DNA of 64,000 nt from NCBI GenBank assembly GCA_015485495.1, contig WFTL01000091.1:1-64000 (forward strand), given 5' to 3'. Shown piece by piece: positions 17,396 through 26,937 of this stretch. A program made the position numbers and the translations under genes. The stretch comes from Planctomycetaceae bacterium (GTDB lineage Bacteria; Planctomycetota; Planctomycetia; Planctomycetales; Planctomycetaceae). The number at the start of each line of letters is the position of its first letter. Within the stretch, counting starts at the first letter, position 1. The notes beneath the pieces are model-generated. The model made no database searches. It worked only from the letters and a program-made list of their open reading frames with translations, and was not told the origin of the DNA.

Positions 17396-17449
17396 GGTGA
17401 ACCACGTTTTTTTGCAGCAGCCGCCCCGTGCCCCCCAGGAATTCCGCTC

Positions 17450-18061
17450 ATGTCCCGCAGTGCGCCTCTGTCCCGCAGTGCCGAAGTCAGCCGTCAGACG
17501 GAAGAAACCCGCATCCGCCTGTCTCTGAATCTGGACGGCAGCGGCTCATCCCGGATCGAAACGGGCATCGGATTTCTGGACCACATGCTGACGCTTCTGT
17601 CCCGCCACGGACTGTTCGACCTGACGGTGGACGCCGAAGGCGATCTGCACGTCGATCACCACCACACGGTGGAAGACGTGGGCATCTGTCTGGGACAGGC
17701 TCTGGCCGACGCTCTGGGCGACAAGGCGGGAATCCTGCGGTACGGCGACATCACGCTGCCCATGGAAGAAACGCTTCTGACGTCGGCTCTGGATCTGAGC
17801 GGCCGCTTTGCCTTCGTATTCCGCGTATCCTTTCCCACGGAAAAGATCGGCGATTTCGATACGCAGCTTGTCCAGGAATTCTGGAACGCCGTGGCATCCC
17901 GGGCCCGCATGAACCTGCACCTCATTCTGCACCACGGATCGAACAGCCACCACATCGCGGAAGCCTGCTTCAAGGCCACAGCCCGGGCTTTGAGGCAGGC
18001 GGTCGCCGTCGATCCCCGCCAGCCGGGAATCCCGTCTTCCAAAGGAACACTGACCGAATGA
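17450..18061 (+). CDS. hisB: Imidazoleglycerol-phosphate dehydratase
   Basis: A monofunctional IGPD of 203 residues, without the phosphatase domain fused in enterobacterial HisB. It performs the sixth step of histidine synthesis. The two repeated half-domains and manganese ligands are seen in [32 protein letters not shown] and [20 protein letters not shown], and it ends with the usual [13 protein letters not shown] lies ten bases before ATG 17450. It sits 54 bp behind the DAHP synthase gene and 55 bp ahead of metG. No other his gene is in the window, so the histidine genes are scattered here. Confidence 0.96.
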   Translation: MSRSAPLSRSAEVSRQTEETRIRLSLNLDGSGSSRIETGIGFLDHMLTLLSRHGLFDLTVDAEGDLHVDHHHTVEDVGICLGQALADALGDKAGILRYGDITLPMEETLLTSALDLSGRFAFVFRVSFPTEKIGDFDTQLVQEFWNAVASRARMNLHLILHHGSNSHHIAEACFKATARALRQAVAVDPRQPGIPSSKGTLTE

Positions 18062-18116
18062 CCGGACCGGCTGAGTCTGTATCCGTCCTCGTTTTCATCC
18101 GTCGGCACAGCACCAC

Positions 18117-20186
18117 ATGACTGAACGCAGAATCCTTGTGACCTCGGCGCTGCCCTATGCCAACGGACACATTCACATCGGGCATCTTGTGGAATACATC
18201 CAGACGGACATCTGGGTGCGGTTTCAGAAGCTGCGCGGTCACCAGGTCGTCTACGTCTGTGCCGATGACACGCACGGCACGGCCATCATGCTGCGGGCCC
18301 GGCGGGAAGGACGCCCCGAAGAAGAGCTGATCGCCGACATGCAGCAGGCCCATGAACGCGATTTCTCCGCTTTCGACATCGAGTTCGACAATTACGGCAG
18401 CACGCACAGCGAAGAAAACCGAAACATCTGCACACGCATGTGGGGAGCCATTCGTCAGGCCGGCCTCGTGCGGGAAAAGACGGTTGAACAGCTCTTCGAT
18501 CCGGAAGCGGGGACGTTCCTGGCGGACCGCTTCGTACGCGGCACCTGTCCGCGCTGCGGTGCCGAAGACCAGCCCGGTGACAACTGCAGTGTCTGCGGGG
18601 CCGCCTACACGCCGGCGGATCTGATCGACCCGGTGAGCACCCTGTCCGGATCGACGCCGGAAATCCGATCCGCCCCCCATCTGTTCATCGAACTGGAACA
18701 GCTTCACGAGTTCCTCGAAGACTGGACGCAGAACGGCCGGCACCTGCAGCCGGAAGTGGCCCGCTATCTGAAAGGCCATTTCCTGAACGCTCCGCTGAGG
18801 GACTGGGACGTGTCCCGGCCCGCTCCGTATTTCGGGTTCGAAATCCCCGACAGCCCCGGCAATTACTGGTACGTCTGGTTCGACGCGCCCATCGGTTACA
18901 TGGCGTCCACACAGCAGTGGTGTCAGCGCCGGGGAGAACGATTCGACGACTGGTGGGGACCGGATTCCGACGCGGAAATCCACCATTTCATCGGCAAGGA
19001 CATCACGTATTTCCACACGCTGTTCTGGCCGGGCATGCTGAAAACGGCCGGCTGCAACCTGCCGGAAAAAGTGCATATCCACGGTTTTCTGACGGTCGGC
19101 GGCGAGAAAATGTCCAAGTCCCGAGGGACGTTCATTCTGGCATCGACCTGGCTGCGCCACCTGCCGGCTCAGACACTGCGCTATTACTACGCCACCCGCC
19201 TGGGAAGCGGACTGGATGACATCGATCTGAACCCCCAGGAACTCGTTTCCCGGGTCAATTCCGACCTGGTCAACAAGATCGTGAATCTGGCCTCACGGAC
19301 CGCCCGGTTCGTGCAGTCGCAGTGCCTTTCAGAACAGTACCCCCAGAACGATGACGGGCTGTTCGAACATGCGGCCCGCCAGGCCGATCGCCTCGCGGAA
19401 CTTTACGAACAGGGAAGCTTCGCTGCTGCGATTCGGGAAATCGTGCTGCTGGCCGATCGGGCCAACCGGTTCGTCGAAGAACGGGCTCCGTGGGAACTGA
19501 AACGCGACCCGAAACGGCAGGACGAACTGCGCGATGTGTGCACGGTCGCTCTGAACCTGTTCCGCCAGCTCGTTGTCTATCTGAAACCGGTCCTGCCGAA
19601 ACTGGCTGCACAGACCGAAGAACTTCTCAACACCCCCATCCGTCACTGGGACGACGTCCGGACCCCGCTGTCCGGAACTCCTGTCAGCCCGTTCCAGCAC
19701 CTCATGAAACGCATTGATGAAAAACAGGTGGAAGCCATGATTGAAGACAGCAAAGACCAGGACGCCCCGGAACAGCCGCAGGAATCGAGTCCGGACTTCC
19801 ATCCGGCCGATTCGTGGAAAGATCCGGGAGACGCTCTGGCCGCTGAACCGATCGCGGACGAATGCACGATTGACGATTTCATGAAAGTCGACCTGCGGGT
19901 GGCCAGGATTATCGAAGCACGCCATGTGGACGGTGCCGACCGTCTCCTGCAGCTCACCCTGTCTCTGGGAGGCGGCGAAACGCGGAACGTGTTCGCCGGC
20001 ATCAAGGCCGCCTATGACCCGGAATCGCTCGTTGGCCGCCAGGTCGTCTGCGTGGCCAACCTGAAACCTCGCAAAATGAAATTCGGAGTCAGCGAAGGCA
20101 TGGTGTGTGCCAGCGGCCCCGGCGGAAAAGACGTGTTTCTGATCAGCCCCGATTCCGGAGCGCAGCCCGGACAGCGCGTTCACTGA
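18117..20186 (+). CDS. metG: Methionyl-tRNA synthetase
   Basis: The 689-residue class I synthetase charges tRNA-Met. It has the HIGH-type signature [16 protein letters not shown] at residues 14-29, a zinc-binding knuckle (CPRCG then CSVCG near 143-161), [26 protein letters not shown] and the KMSKS loop [12 protein letters not shown] at about 329-340. Residues 585-689 form the tRNA-binding (EMAP-II/Arc1-like) domain, [20 protein letters not shown] onward. An acidic linker of about 45 residues (550-585) precedes it. Length compares with 677 in E. coli. It is the last gene of the aroF-hisB-metG string. Confidence 0.97.
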   Translation: MTERRILVTSALPYANGHIHIGHLVEYIQTDIWVRFQKLRGHQVVYVCADDTHGTAIMLRARREGRPEEELIADMQQAHERDFSAFDIEFDNYGSTHSEENRNICTRMWGAIRQAGLVREKTVEQLFDPEAGTFLADRFVRGTCPRCGAEDQPGDNCSVCGAAYTPADLIDPVSTLSGSTPEIRSAPHLFIELEQLHEFLEDWTQNGRHLQPEVARYLKGHFLNAPLRDWDVSRPAPYFGFEIPDSPGNYWYVWFDAPIGYMASTQQWCQRRGERFDDWWGPDSDAEIHHFIGKDITYFHTLFWPGMLKTAGCNLPEKVHIHGFLTVGGEKMSKSRGTFILASTWLRHLPAQTLRYYYATRLGSGLDDIDLNPQELVSRVNSDLVNKIVNLASRTARFVQSQCLSEQYPQNDDGLFEHAARQADRLAELYEQGSFAAAIREIVLLADRANRFVEERAPWELKRDPKRQDELRDVCTVALNLFRQLVVYLKPVLPKLAAQTEELLNTPIRHWDDVRTPLSGTPVSPFQHLMKRIDEKQVEAMIEDSKDQDAPEQPQESSPDFHPADSWKDPGDALAAEPIADECTIDDFMKVDLRVARIIEARHVDGADRLLQLTLSLGGGETRNVFAGIKAAYDPESLVGRQVVCVANLKPRKMKFGVSEGMVCASGPGGKDVFLISPDSGAQPGQRVH

Positions 20187-20412
20187 CCGACAGCCCCGGA
20201 AGCACCGACGCGCCGTCGGCAGAACGCGGAGGGGAATCCTCCATCACCCGACGCACCTGGCATCCGGTGCAGCCGGGCCGCCTGGGGGGGATGGTCTGAA
20301 CCGGTCTGTACGCTCTGGAGCGAATTCTCTACATTTTTGAGGTTCCGTCTGGGTGGAACAATCCATCAAACAGGCGGTCTGTCGATCTCACGGAACAACG
20401 GAGTGCGCCGGC

Positions 20413-21192
20413 ATGGGAAATCCACGGACCGGATGGCAGAAGCTGTTCGACTACCACATCGTCAAGAACGCCGTGAATCGCTATCTGACCGGCCAGGTCG
20501 GCGGTGATCAGCGGCCGGTCTTCATTGACGACATCGCGTCGGTCTCCCCGGAACTGAATGATCTGGCGAATCACTTCGAAACGATTCGCCGGGAGTTCGA
20601 CGCGATAGTCACCGATGGAACGGAACTGCCGGCGTATCACGATGTGGATCCCGGAGAAATCGAGATTTCCGGCAGCGACGGGACGGACAGGAAGTGGGGC
20701 GTGTTCCTGCTGCATCTGCTGGGACATGAACCGGCCGCCAACTGCCGGCGCTGCCCGGAAACCTGTCGACTGCTGTCCCGTATTCCGGGACTCATTCAGG
20801 CCTTCTTTTCCGTCCTGGATCCCGGCAAGAGTGTTCCGGAACACTGTGGCCCGTACGTGGGGTATCTGAGATATCACCTGGCTCTGAAAGTTCCAGACGA
20901 CAATCCGCCGTCCATCCGCGTTCGCGATCAGACGTACACCTGGCGGGAAGGCGAAGGGGTCCTGTTCGACGATTCCTGGCCGCACGAAGTCATCAATCAC
21001 AGTCGGCAGCCGCGGGCGGTGCTGATTGTCGACGTCCGACGGCCGATGACCGGCGTTCCCCACCTGGTGAACCGTTTCATGATTGATGTCCTGGCCCGCT
21101 GCACTTATGGCCGCAAAGTGGCTCGACGCGCAGAACGTTTCGTCGCCGATCCCGGCCGGCCGACAGAATCCCCGCAGCGCCGCGCCGCCTGA
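20413..21192 (+). CDS. Aspartyl/asparaginyl beta-hydroxylase-like 2OG-Fe(II) oxygenase
   Basis: The 259-residue protein is of the AspH/LpxO type. The catalytic half shows HCGPYVGYLRYHLALKVP (first iron His and the conserved YHL), RVRDQTYTWREGEGVLFDDS and WPHEVINHSRQPRAVLIVDVRRP (second iron His, then the Arg that binds 2-oxoglutarate). Family members hydroxylate Asp/Asn in proteins, or fatty acyl chains of lipid A in the LpxO branch; which applies here is unknown. ATG 20413 is used; a GTG at 20353 would add 20 residues. No signal or membrane segment is seen. A Cys cluster CRRCPETC near residue 115 is unusual for the family. Confidence 0.85.
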   Translation: MGNPRTGWQKLFDYHIVKNAVNRYLTGQVGGDQRPVFIDDIASVSPELNDLANHFETIRREFDAIVTDGTELPAYHDVDPGEIEISGSDGTDRKWGVFLLHLLGHEPAANCRRCPETCRLLSRIPGLIQAFFSVLDPGKSVPEHCGPYVGYLRYHLALKVPDDNPPSIRVRDQTYTWREGEGVLFDDSWPHEVINHSRQPRAVLIVDVRRPMTGVPHLVNRFMIDVLARCTYGRKVARRAERFVADPGRPTESPQRRAA

Positions 21193-21480
21193 TGCGTGCG
21201 TTCATCCGGTCCGAGTCCGGACCGGCCTCGGAGGTCCGAATTTCATCACCGGCCATGCAGCAGGCGGCAGGAGATGTCGCGACGGACGTTTTTCGGAAAA
21301 ATCACCTCCGCCGCCCGGTGGATCTGAAACAGTCCGGTTTCTACAGTGACCGATCACGGGCTTTCCGTCCCGTCGGCGGCATCGGACACCTGGCGAGGCG
21401 GCCGATATCTCGTCGACAGGCATCCGGCCGGATGTTCCGTGACAGATCTGTTCGTATGGATTTCCAGTGAGGCCTCGGTT

Positions 21481-21921
21481 TTGAAAACGCCGCGCAGCTG
21501 CGGGTTCCTGATTGTCACCGGCGATCCGGTGGATTCCTTCCTGCTTCTGAAACACGCCGATCGGTGGGATCTGCCCAAAGGCCATGTGGATCCGGGAGAA
21601 ACCGATCTGCAGGCCGCTCTGCGGGAACTGGAGGAAGAAACCGGATTCGTGCCGGAAGAGATACTCGTCGACCCCGATTTCTGCTACGAACAGCGGTACC
21701 TGGTATCGGGACACCGGTATGATCTCGGATCCGGCGATGTGGAAAAAACGCTTCGAATTTTTCTGGGCCGAATCAGCGAGCGGCTGACGCCGCATCTCAC
21801 AGAACACATCGGCTACCGCTGGTTCCCCTGGAATCCGCCGCACGCCATTCAGGAATGGACCATCGATCCTCTGCTGGCCCATCTGGAAGCACACCTGCAG
21901 TCGAAGGAACATCGCCCGTGA
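21481..21921 (+). CDS. Nudix hydrolase (Ap4A/diadenosine-polyphosphate type)
   Basis: The Nudix box is complete: GHVDPGETDLQAALRELEEE followed by TGF, with the REx2EE metal-binding core. The preceding FLLLKHADRWDLPKGH is typical of bis(5'-nucleosyl)-tetraphosphatases. From TTG 21481 (MKTPRSCGFLIV) the protein has 146 residues and begins at the first beta-strand; AGTGAGG lies eight bases upstream. GTG 21439 is an alternative adding 14 residues. The stop overlaps the mazG start (GTGA at 21918-21921), so two nucleotide-pool housekeeping enzymes are translationally linked. Confidence 0.88.
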   Translation: MKTPRSCGFLIVTGDPVDSFLLLKHADRWDLPKGHVDPGETDLQAALRELEEETGFVPEEILVDPDFCYEQRYLVSGHRYDLGSGDVEKTLRIFLGRISERLTPHLTEHIGYRWFPWNPPHAIQEWTIDPLLAHLEAHLQSKEHRP

Positions 21922-22871
21922 ACGACACGCCGTCCGAATTCGGCTGTCCTCCCGACTTCGAACGTCTGCTTCCGGAATTCCGGCGTCTCTGCGAGATCAT
22001 CGCCCGACTGCGGGGGCCGGACGGCTGTCCCTGGGATCGCCGCCAGACTCTGCAGTCCATCCGGCCGTACACTCTGGAAGAAACGTACGAACTTCTGGAA
22101 GCCATTGCGGCCGACGACAACGCGGCCATCCAGGAAGAACTGGGGGACGTGCTGCTGCAGGTGGTTCTGGACGCTCAGATCGCCGCGGATGAAAAACGTT
22201 TCGATTTGACGGACGTCGTCCGGCAGATTGCCGACAAGATGATCCGCCGTCATCCGCACGTGTTCGGCACTCAGACCGCTCAGACAGTCGACGATGTCCG
22301 TCAACACTGGCGGACGGCCAGGGCCGCGGAAAAACCGGAACGCCGTTCTGAACTGGACGGCATTCCCGCCGCGCTGCCTCAGCTGGCCCGCGCCGCCCGC
22401 ATCACGGCTCGTGCCGCTGCAGTGGGATACGATTTTCCCGATCGCCGCATGCTGTTCGATAAGCTTCAGGAAGAACTTTCTGAACTGGCCGCGGAACTGT
22501 TCGACGACGGACAGATTCCCGATGTGCCGGCCGGTGTGGACGGGAATCGGATTCCTGACGAACCCATCCAGGATCCTCAGCAGCGAAACCGCGTCCAGAG
22601 TGAACTGGGCGATGTCCTGTTCGTCCTGGCCAACATCGCCCGCCGCTGGGGAATCAGTCCGGAAGAAGCCCTGCGAGAAAGCAACGCCAAGTTCATTCGG
22701 CGTTTTCAGGCCATCGAAAAAACGCTCGCACAGGCCGGCCGGTCACTGGAAGACGCCGATCTGGCCGAAATGGAAGCGGCCTACCAGGCCGCCAAGAAGC
22801 GGGAAACCTGTTCTGCCGATCCGGCCGAATCCGGTTCCGCGTCCCGGACTGCATTCAAAACAGATTCCTGA
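21918..22871 (+). CDS. mazG: Nucleoside triphosphate pyrophosphohydrolase MazG
   Basis: This protein carries two MazG domains in tandem. The first shows RLRGPDGCPWDRRQTLQSI, YTLEETYELLEAI and EELGDVLLQVV (the EExxE and ExxD metal sites); the second shows FDKLQEELSELAAEL and SELGDVLFVLANIARRWG. At 317 residues it exceeds E. coli MazG (263), mainly through an insertion inside the second domain near residues 204-231 (GQIPDVPAGVDGNRIPDEP) and a 35-residue tail. MazG hydrolyses NTPs and dNTPs to monophosphates. GTG 21918 overlaps the Nudix stop. Its last 17 bp overlap the 3' end of the convergent kinase gene. Confidence 0.94.
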   Translation: MNDTPSEFGCPPDFERLLPEFRRLCEIIARLRGPDGCPWDRRQTLQSIRPYTLEETYELLEAIAADDNAAIQEELGDVLLQVVLDAQIAADEKRFDLTDVVRQIADKMIRRHPHVFGTQTAQTVDDVRQHWRTARAAEKPERRSELDGIPAALPQLARAARITARAAAVGYDFPDRRMLFDKLQEELSELAAELFDDGQIPDVPAGVDGNRIPDEPIQDPQQRNRVQSELGDVLFVLANIARRWGISPEEALRESNAKFIRRFQAIEKTLAQAGRSLEDADLAEMEAAYQAAKKRETCSADPAESGSASRTAFKTDS

Positions 22872-23946
22872 CCAGGACGCCTCCGCCGATCCCCGCAAGA
22901 AACCACAGCAGGGACGCACCGGACAGCAGCCGGCCTCGGCGCCAGCGGAGAATCCGTTCCCACAGAGACGGTTCGTAAACGGTCACCGGGCGTCCCAGCA
23001 GATACGCCCGCAGCTCCTCCACGAATTCGCTCATCGTCTGGTACCGCTCGTCCGGATCCTTCTGCAGGGCTTTGACGCAGATCGCGTTCAGTTCCGGACT
23101 GACCGGCCCGCGCCGCGCGTGATCTCGCGGAGCGCGAACAGGGTCTTCCAGGATCTTCCGTTTGATCTCCCGGAAATTTCGTCCCGACATGTAGCTTTCG
23201 CCGGTGAGGATTTCGAACAGGATGATCCCCATGTTGTAGATGTCGGTGCGATGGTCCACATCGCCGGTTTCCCGTGCCTGTTCGGGAGACATGTAAAACG
23301 GTGTGCCCTGGACATCGCCGCGTCCGGTCAGGCGCCCGGGAACGTTCCGGCGTCCTTCGCGGGCGAGCTGTTCCACGACATCCTCACTGTCTTCCATGTC
23401 CCGCACTTTGGCCAGCCCCCAGTCCAGCAGCATGATGTCTCCGAAATCCCCGACCATGATGTTGGCCGGTTTCAGATCGCGATGGACAACGCCGCGCTGG
23501 TGAGCGAACGCCAGGCACTGGCCGATGTGAATGAGCACGTTCAGCAGGGATTCCAGAGGGAATTCTTCTTCGAGATCGGAGCGGCCTTCGGCCAGTCCGT
23601 CGAGAATCTCACACAGATCCCGGCCGGACAGTTTCTTCATGGTGAAGTAGGCGTTGCCGTCGGAATCGCGGCTGAGTTCATAGACGGGCACGGTCGCCGG
23701 GTGAGAAATGAGTGCAGTGACCCGTGCTTCCCGCAGAAATCGCTTGCGGTACACTTCCAGGTTCTGAAGCTGCGGCAGCAGCGTTTTCATCACGACCGTG
23801 CGGCCCAGATTCTCGTCCCGGCAGGTCCGCAGAACGGCTTCTCCGCCCTGAGTCAGGGGTTTGAAATCCCTGTACCGCATGTAGCCGTTTCGGACATGAC
23901 GGCTCAGCTCGGCATCCGTCTCCTGCAGCGTAATCTGGTCAGTCAC
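22855..23946 (-). CDS. Membrane-anchored serine/threonine protein kinase
   Basis: The 363-residue protein is a Hanks-type kinase. It has a VMK lysine (residue 54), a helix-C glutamate in FLREARVTAL, the catalytic loop HRDLKPANIMV, a DWGLAK variant of the DFG motif, GTPFYMSPEQA and DIYNMGIILFEILTGE. The glycine loop is degenerate (TQGGEAVLRT). One C-terminal hydrophobic segment (LLWFLAGIGGGVLV) anchors it, with no extracytoplasmic sensor domain. DWG in place of DFG is common in planctomycete Pkn kinases and does not itself imply inactivity. Substrates are unknown. It is last in the topA-dipeptidase-serS string. Confidence 0.92.
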   Translation of the reverse strand: MTDQITLQETDAELSRHVRNGYMRYRDFKPLTQGGEAVLRTCRDENLGRTVVMKTLLPQLQNLEVYRKRFLREARVTALISHPATVPVYELSRDSDGNAYFTMKKLSGRDLCEILDGLAEGRSDLEEEFPLESLLNVLIHIGQCLAFAHQRGVVHRDLKPANIMVGDFGDIMLLDWGLAKVRDMEDSEDVVEQLAREGRRNVPGRLTGRGDVQGTPFYMSPEQARETGDVDHRTDIYNMGIILFEILTGESYMSGRNFREIKRKILEDPVRAPRDHARRGPVSPELNAICVKALQKDPDERYQTMSEFVEELRAYLLGRPVTVYEPSLWERILRWRRGRLLSGASLLWFLAGIGGGVLVRNLF

Positions 23947-24089
23947 ATCCCGGTTCCCGTTTCACGCACTGGATCTGCCGGGTGCAGCGTAGGCTGTGCG
24001 GCGACGGCTGTACAGACCGGACGGCTGCCGCATCCGGACTCCGGACAGCCGGACCGGCGCCCGTCGATCTTCCTTCCGGCCGATTCCGT

Positions 24090-25382
24090 TCAGTCCGGTT
24101 TTCCGACCGCTTCGATGATTTCGCGGCCGACCCACGGCTGCAGAACATCCGGCACCCGAATGCTGCCGTCCGGCTGCTGGTGGTTTTCCAGAATCGCAAT
24201 GATCGCCCGGGCGCAGGACACAGCCGTTCCGTTCAGTGTATGGACGAACTGCGTGCCTTTGCGTTCCGCCGACCGACAGCGAATGTTCAGACGCCGGGCC
24301 TGGTAGTCGGTGCAGTTCGACGCCGACGTGACCTCCCCCCAGGCGCCCCCGTCGCCGCGCCCCGGCATCCACGCTTCCAGATCGAACTTCCGATAGGCCG
24401 GAGCCCCCAGATCTCCGGCAGCCGTGTCGATGAGTCGATAGGGGATCTGCAGAGCCTGAAAGATGTCTTCTTCGATCCGAACGATCTCCTCATGCATGGC
24501 ACAGGAAACCTCCAGGTCCGGTTCGGTGAATGCGAACATTTCCACCTTCGTGAACTGATGCACCCGGTAAATGCCTCGTGTGGCCCGCCCGTGGGCTCCG
24601 GCTTCCGTTCGAAAGCAGTGAGACACTCCGGCCCAGCGCAGAGGAAGTTCCGTCCGATCCAGAACCTGACCGGCCAGAGCTCCCCCCAGAGTGATCTCCG
24701 CGGTGGCCACCAGACTCAGGTCCGTGTCGGCCACTGAATAGATCTGGGTTTCGTCGCCGCGGGGACTGAAACCAATCCCCTTCAGAATGCTGTCTCGGGC
24801 CAGATCCGGAGTGGAAAACAGGGTGAACCCTTCGTTCCTCAGCTTCTGCAGGGCGAACTGAACCAGCGCCGCTTCCAGCAGGACGGCATCGTTTTTGAGG
24901 TAATAGAAACCATGCCCGGCGACGCGGGATCCGGCTTCCAGATCGATCAGATCACAGCATGCGGCCAGTTCCACATGATCGCGCACCGCGAAATCGAAGG
25001 CGGCTGGCTGCCCGACCGTGCGCAGTTCCACGGCATCGTCTTCGCCCCCGGCCGGAACATCCGGATGCGTCAGATTGGGAATCTGAGCCTGCAGATGCTG
25101 CAGCCGCGCTTCGACATCCTTCAGCCGCTGTTCCTGTTCGCCGATCTGTTCCCGCAGTCGGCGCCCCTGTTCGATCAGGGCCGGACGATCTTCTGCTGCC
25201 GCCTTCGGGATCTGCCCGGAAACCTCCTTCTGCTCATGGCGCAGAGCGTCGGTCTGAGAAATCAGCGTGCTGCGTTCGGCGCGCAGCGTCAGCAGAGCAT
25301 CCACATCGACTTCTGCGCCGCGCATCCGGCAGTTTTCCCGAATCGCGTCCGGATGGTCACAGATGTACTGAAGATCCAGCAT
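24090..25382 (-). CDS. serS: Seryl-tRNA synthetase
   Basis: The 430-residue class II synthetase starts MLDLQYICDHPDAIRENCRM, with the N-terminal coiled-coil arm that holds tRNA-Ser at about residues 27-105 (two long charged helices). The catalytic domain shows motif 2 (SHCFRTEAGAHGRATRGIYR), VHQFTKVEMFAFTEP and motif 3 in NGTAVSCARAIIAILENHQ. Length is the same as in E. coli (430). ATG 25382 is chosen over an upstream in-frame extension that lacks family similarity. It precedes the kinase gene by about 140 bp and follows the M20 peptidase on the same strand. Confidence 0.97.
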   Translation of the reverse strand: MLDLQYICDHPDAIRENCRMRGAEVDVDALLTLRAERSTLISQTDALRHEQKEVSGQIPKAAAEDRPALIEQGRRLREQIGEQEQRLKDVEARLQHLQAQIPNLTHPDVPAGGEDDAVELRTVGQPAAFDFAVRDHVELAACCDLIDLEAGSRVAGHGFYYLKNDAVLLEAALVQFALQKLRNEGFTLFSTPDLARDSILKGIGFSPRGDETQIYSVADTDLSLVATAEITLGGALAGQVLDRTELPLRWAGVSHCFRTEAGAHGRATRGIYRVHQFTKVEMFAFTEPDLEVSCAMHEEIVRIEEDIFQALQIPYRLIDTAAGDLGAPAYRKFDLEAWMPGRGDGGAWGEVTSASNCTDYQARRLNIRCRSAERKGTQFVHTLNGTAVSCARAIIAILENHQQPDGSIRVPDVLQPWVGREIIEAVGKPD

Positions 25383-25486
25383 GACTGTTTTTCGAAAGAA
25401 GGACTGAAAACACTTCCGGCGGCCGCGTTTCCGGATGGTTTCGGCAGAATCCCGTTGCCGTTCCGTCAGCCTCCGCCCGCGTTCGC

Positions 25487-26869
25487 TCAGGACGCCGAAT
25501 CGGCCGTCAGGCGGAGCCTTTCCCACAGCAGGGCACTGGCTGTCGTGCCGCGGTGAAAATCGACCACGTGCAGGTGTTCATCGGGGCTGTGAAGATTGTC
25601 CGAATTGCGGCCCCAGCCGAGCAGCAATGTATCGACATCCAGAATCTGCCTGAAGCTCATGACCACCGGAATCGACCCGCCTTCGCGAATGAACACAGGA
25701 GGCGTCCCGAAAGCTTCCTCAACGGCCCGACAGGCCGCCGTCACCCAGGGTCCGGTCGGGTCCAGGACGAACGCCGGACAGCCGTGGTATCGTGTGAATG
25801 TCAGTGTCAGTCCGGGCGGGCACCGATCCTTCAGAAACTGTTCGAGCGCATCGAGAATCCGATCCGGCTGCTGCCCGGGAACCAGACGACAGGTGATCTT
25901 GGCCCGGGCCCACGCAGGAATGATCGTCTTGGGACCTTCCCCTGTGTATCCGCTGACCATGCCATTGATGTCGCATGTGGGGCGAATCCACCGCCGTTCC
26001 AGAGTCGACCAGCCGGCTTCCCCCCACACGTCCTGGCACCCGGTTTCCTTCAGGAATTCCGCTTCGGAAAACGGCAGTTCGGCGAACGCCGCACGTTCTG
26101 CATCGGAGACCGGAAGAACATCGTCGTAAAAGCCGGGAATCCGGACGCGGCCGTCGGCGTCCAGCAGACCGCCGCACAGACGCGCCAGAGCAGTCGCGGG
26201 ATTGGCGATGCTGCCGCCGTAGATTCCGCTGTGCAGATCCTGCGACGGGCCCCGCAGATGCACTTCCGCCGCCACAATTCCTCTCAGACCATACGTGATG
26301 GCCGGAATCCCGTCGCCGTACTGGCTCGTATCACTGATCACCGCAACATCCGCCTGCAGCCGGTCGCGGTGCTCTTCCAGAAACCGATCCAGATGATCGC
26401 TGCCGACTTCTTCTTCGCCTTCCACCAGAAACCGCACATTGACGGGCAGTTTTCCGGCCACCGTCATCCACGCCTGAAGCGACCGCAGGTGCGTGTACAG
26501 CTGACCTTTGTCATCGGTCGCTCCGCGGGCATAAATCTTTTCATCGCGGATCACCGGATCGAACGGAGCGCTGGTCCATTCATCCAGCGGATCGGGCGGC
26601 TGAACATCGTAATGCCCGTAGATGAGAACGGTGGGAAGCTGAGGATCTTCGCAGCGTTCTCCCAGGACGATCGGATGTCCCGGCGTGGGAACGATCTCCG
26701 TCGTCAGACCGGCCCGCTGCATCGATTCCGCCACGAACCGGGCACACCGCTGCATGTCCGCACGAAACGCCGAATCAGCACTGACGGAAGGAATGCGCAG
26801 AAAATCGAACAGATCTGCCAGAGCGTCTTCCTGGGTGTCGTTCAGGTGCCGCACCACATCGGCACTCAT
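25487..26869 (-). CDS. M20 family dipeptidase (zinc metallopeptidase)
   Basis: This 460-residue protein is a di-zinc M20/M28-like exopeptidase. Metal ligands appear in IYGHYDVQPPDPLDEW (His, Asp), GATDDKGQ (bridging Asp), VEGEEEVGSDHL (catalytic and metal Glu), ISDTSQYGDG, and the last His near LHVVDFHRGTTA. The dimerisation domain follows ITYGLRGIVAAEVHLRGPSQ and DLHSGIYGG. It belongs with the carnosinase-like dipeptidases (M20A/F) and probably cleaves small cytosolic dipeptides. ATG 26869 is chosen because the upstream open frame runs into the Lys-rich tail of topA in a different frame. It is 68 bp downstream of topA. Confidence 0.93.
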   Translation of the reverse strand: MSADVVRHLNDTQEDALADLFDFLRIPSVSADSAFRADMQRCARFVAESMQRAGLTTEIVPTPGHPIVLGERCEDPQLPTVLIYGHYDVQPPDPLDEWTSAPFDPVIRDEKIYARGATDDKGQLYTHLRSLQAWMTVAGKLPVNVRFLVEGEEEVGSDHLDRFLEEHRDRLQADVAVISDTSQYGDGIPAITYGLRGIVAAEVHLRGPSQDLHSGIYGGSIANPATALARLCGGLLDADGRVRIPGFYDDVLPVSDAERAAFAELPFSEAEFLKETGCQDVWGEAGWSTLERRWIRPTCDINGMVSGYTGEGPKTIIPAWARAKITCRLVPGQQPDRILDALEQFLKDRCPPGLTLTFTRYHGCPAFVLDPTGPWVTAACRAVEEAFGTPPVFIREGGSIPVVMSFRQILDVDTLLLGWGRNSDNLHSPDEHLHVVDFHRGTTASALLWERLRLTADSAS

Positions 26870-26937
26870 ACTGCTGTCGCCATTCACGGGCGCATTCCCT
26901 CTGTTCCCCGGACCGTGGCAATACCCGCTTCCGCGGA

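Noticed and set aside
20205-20242. CCGACG-CGC-CGTCGG and GGAGG/CCTCC hairpins after metG as terminators
   Set aside because: Neither is followed by a T-run and such short GC stems are frequent here; not strong enough to list.
22855-22871. mazG/kinase 3' overlap as a sign of a frameshift
   Set aside because: Both C-termini are complete and plausible; a 17-bp convergent overlap is normal in a compact genome.
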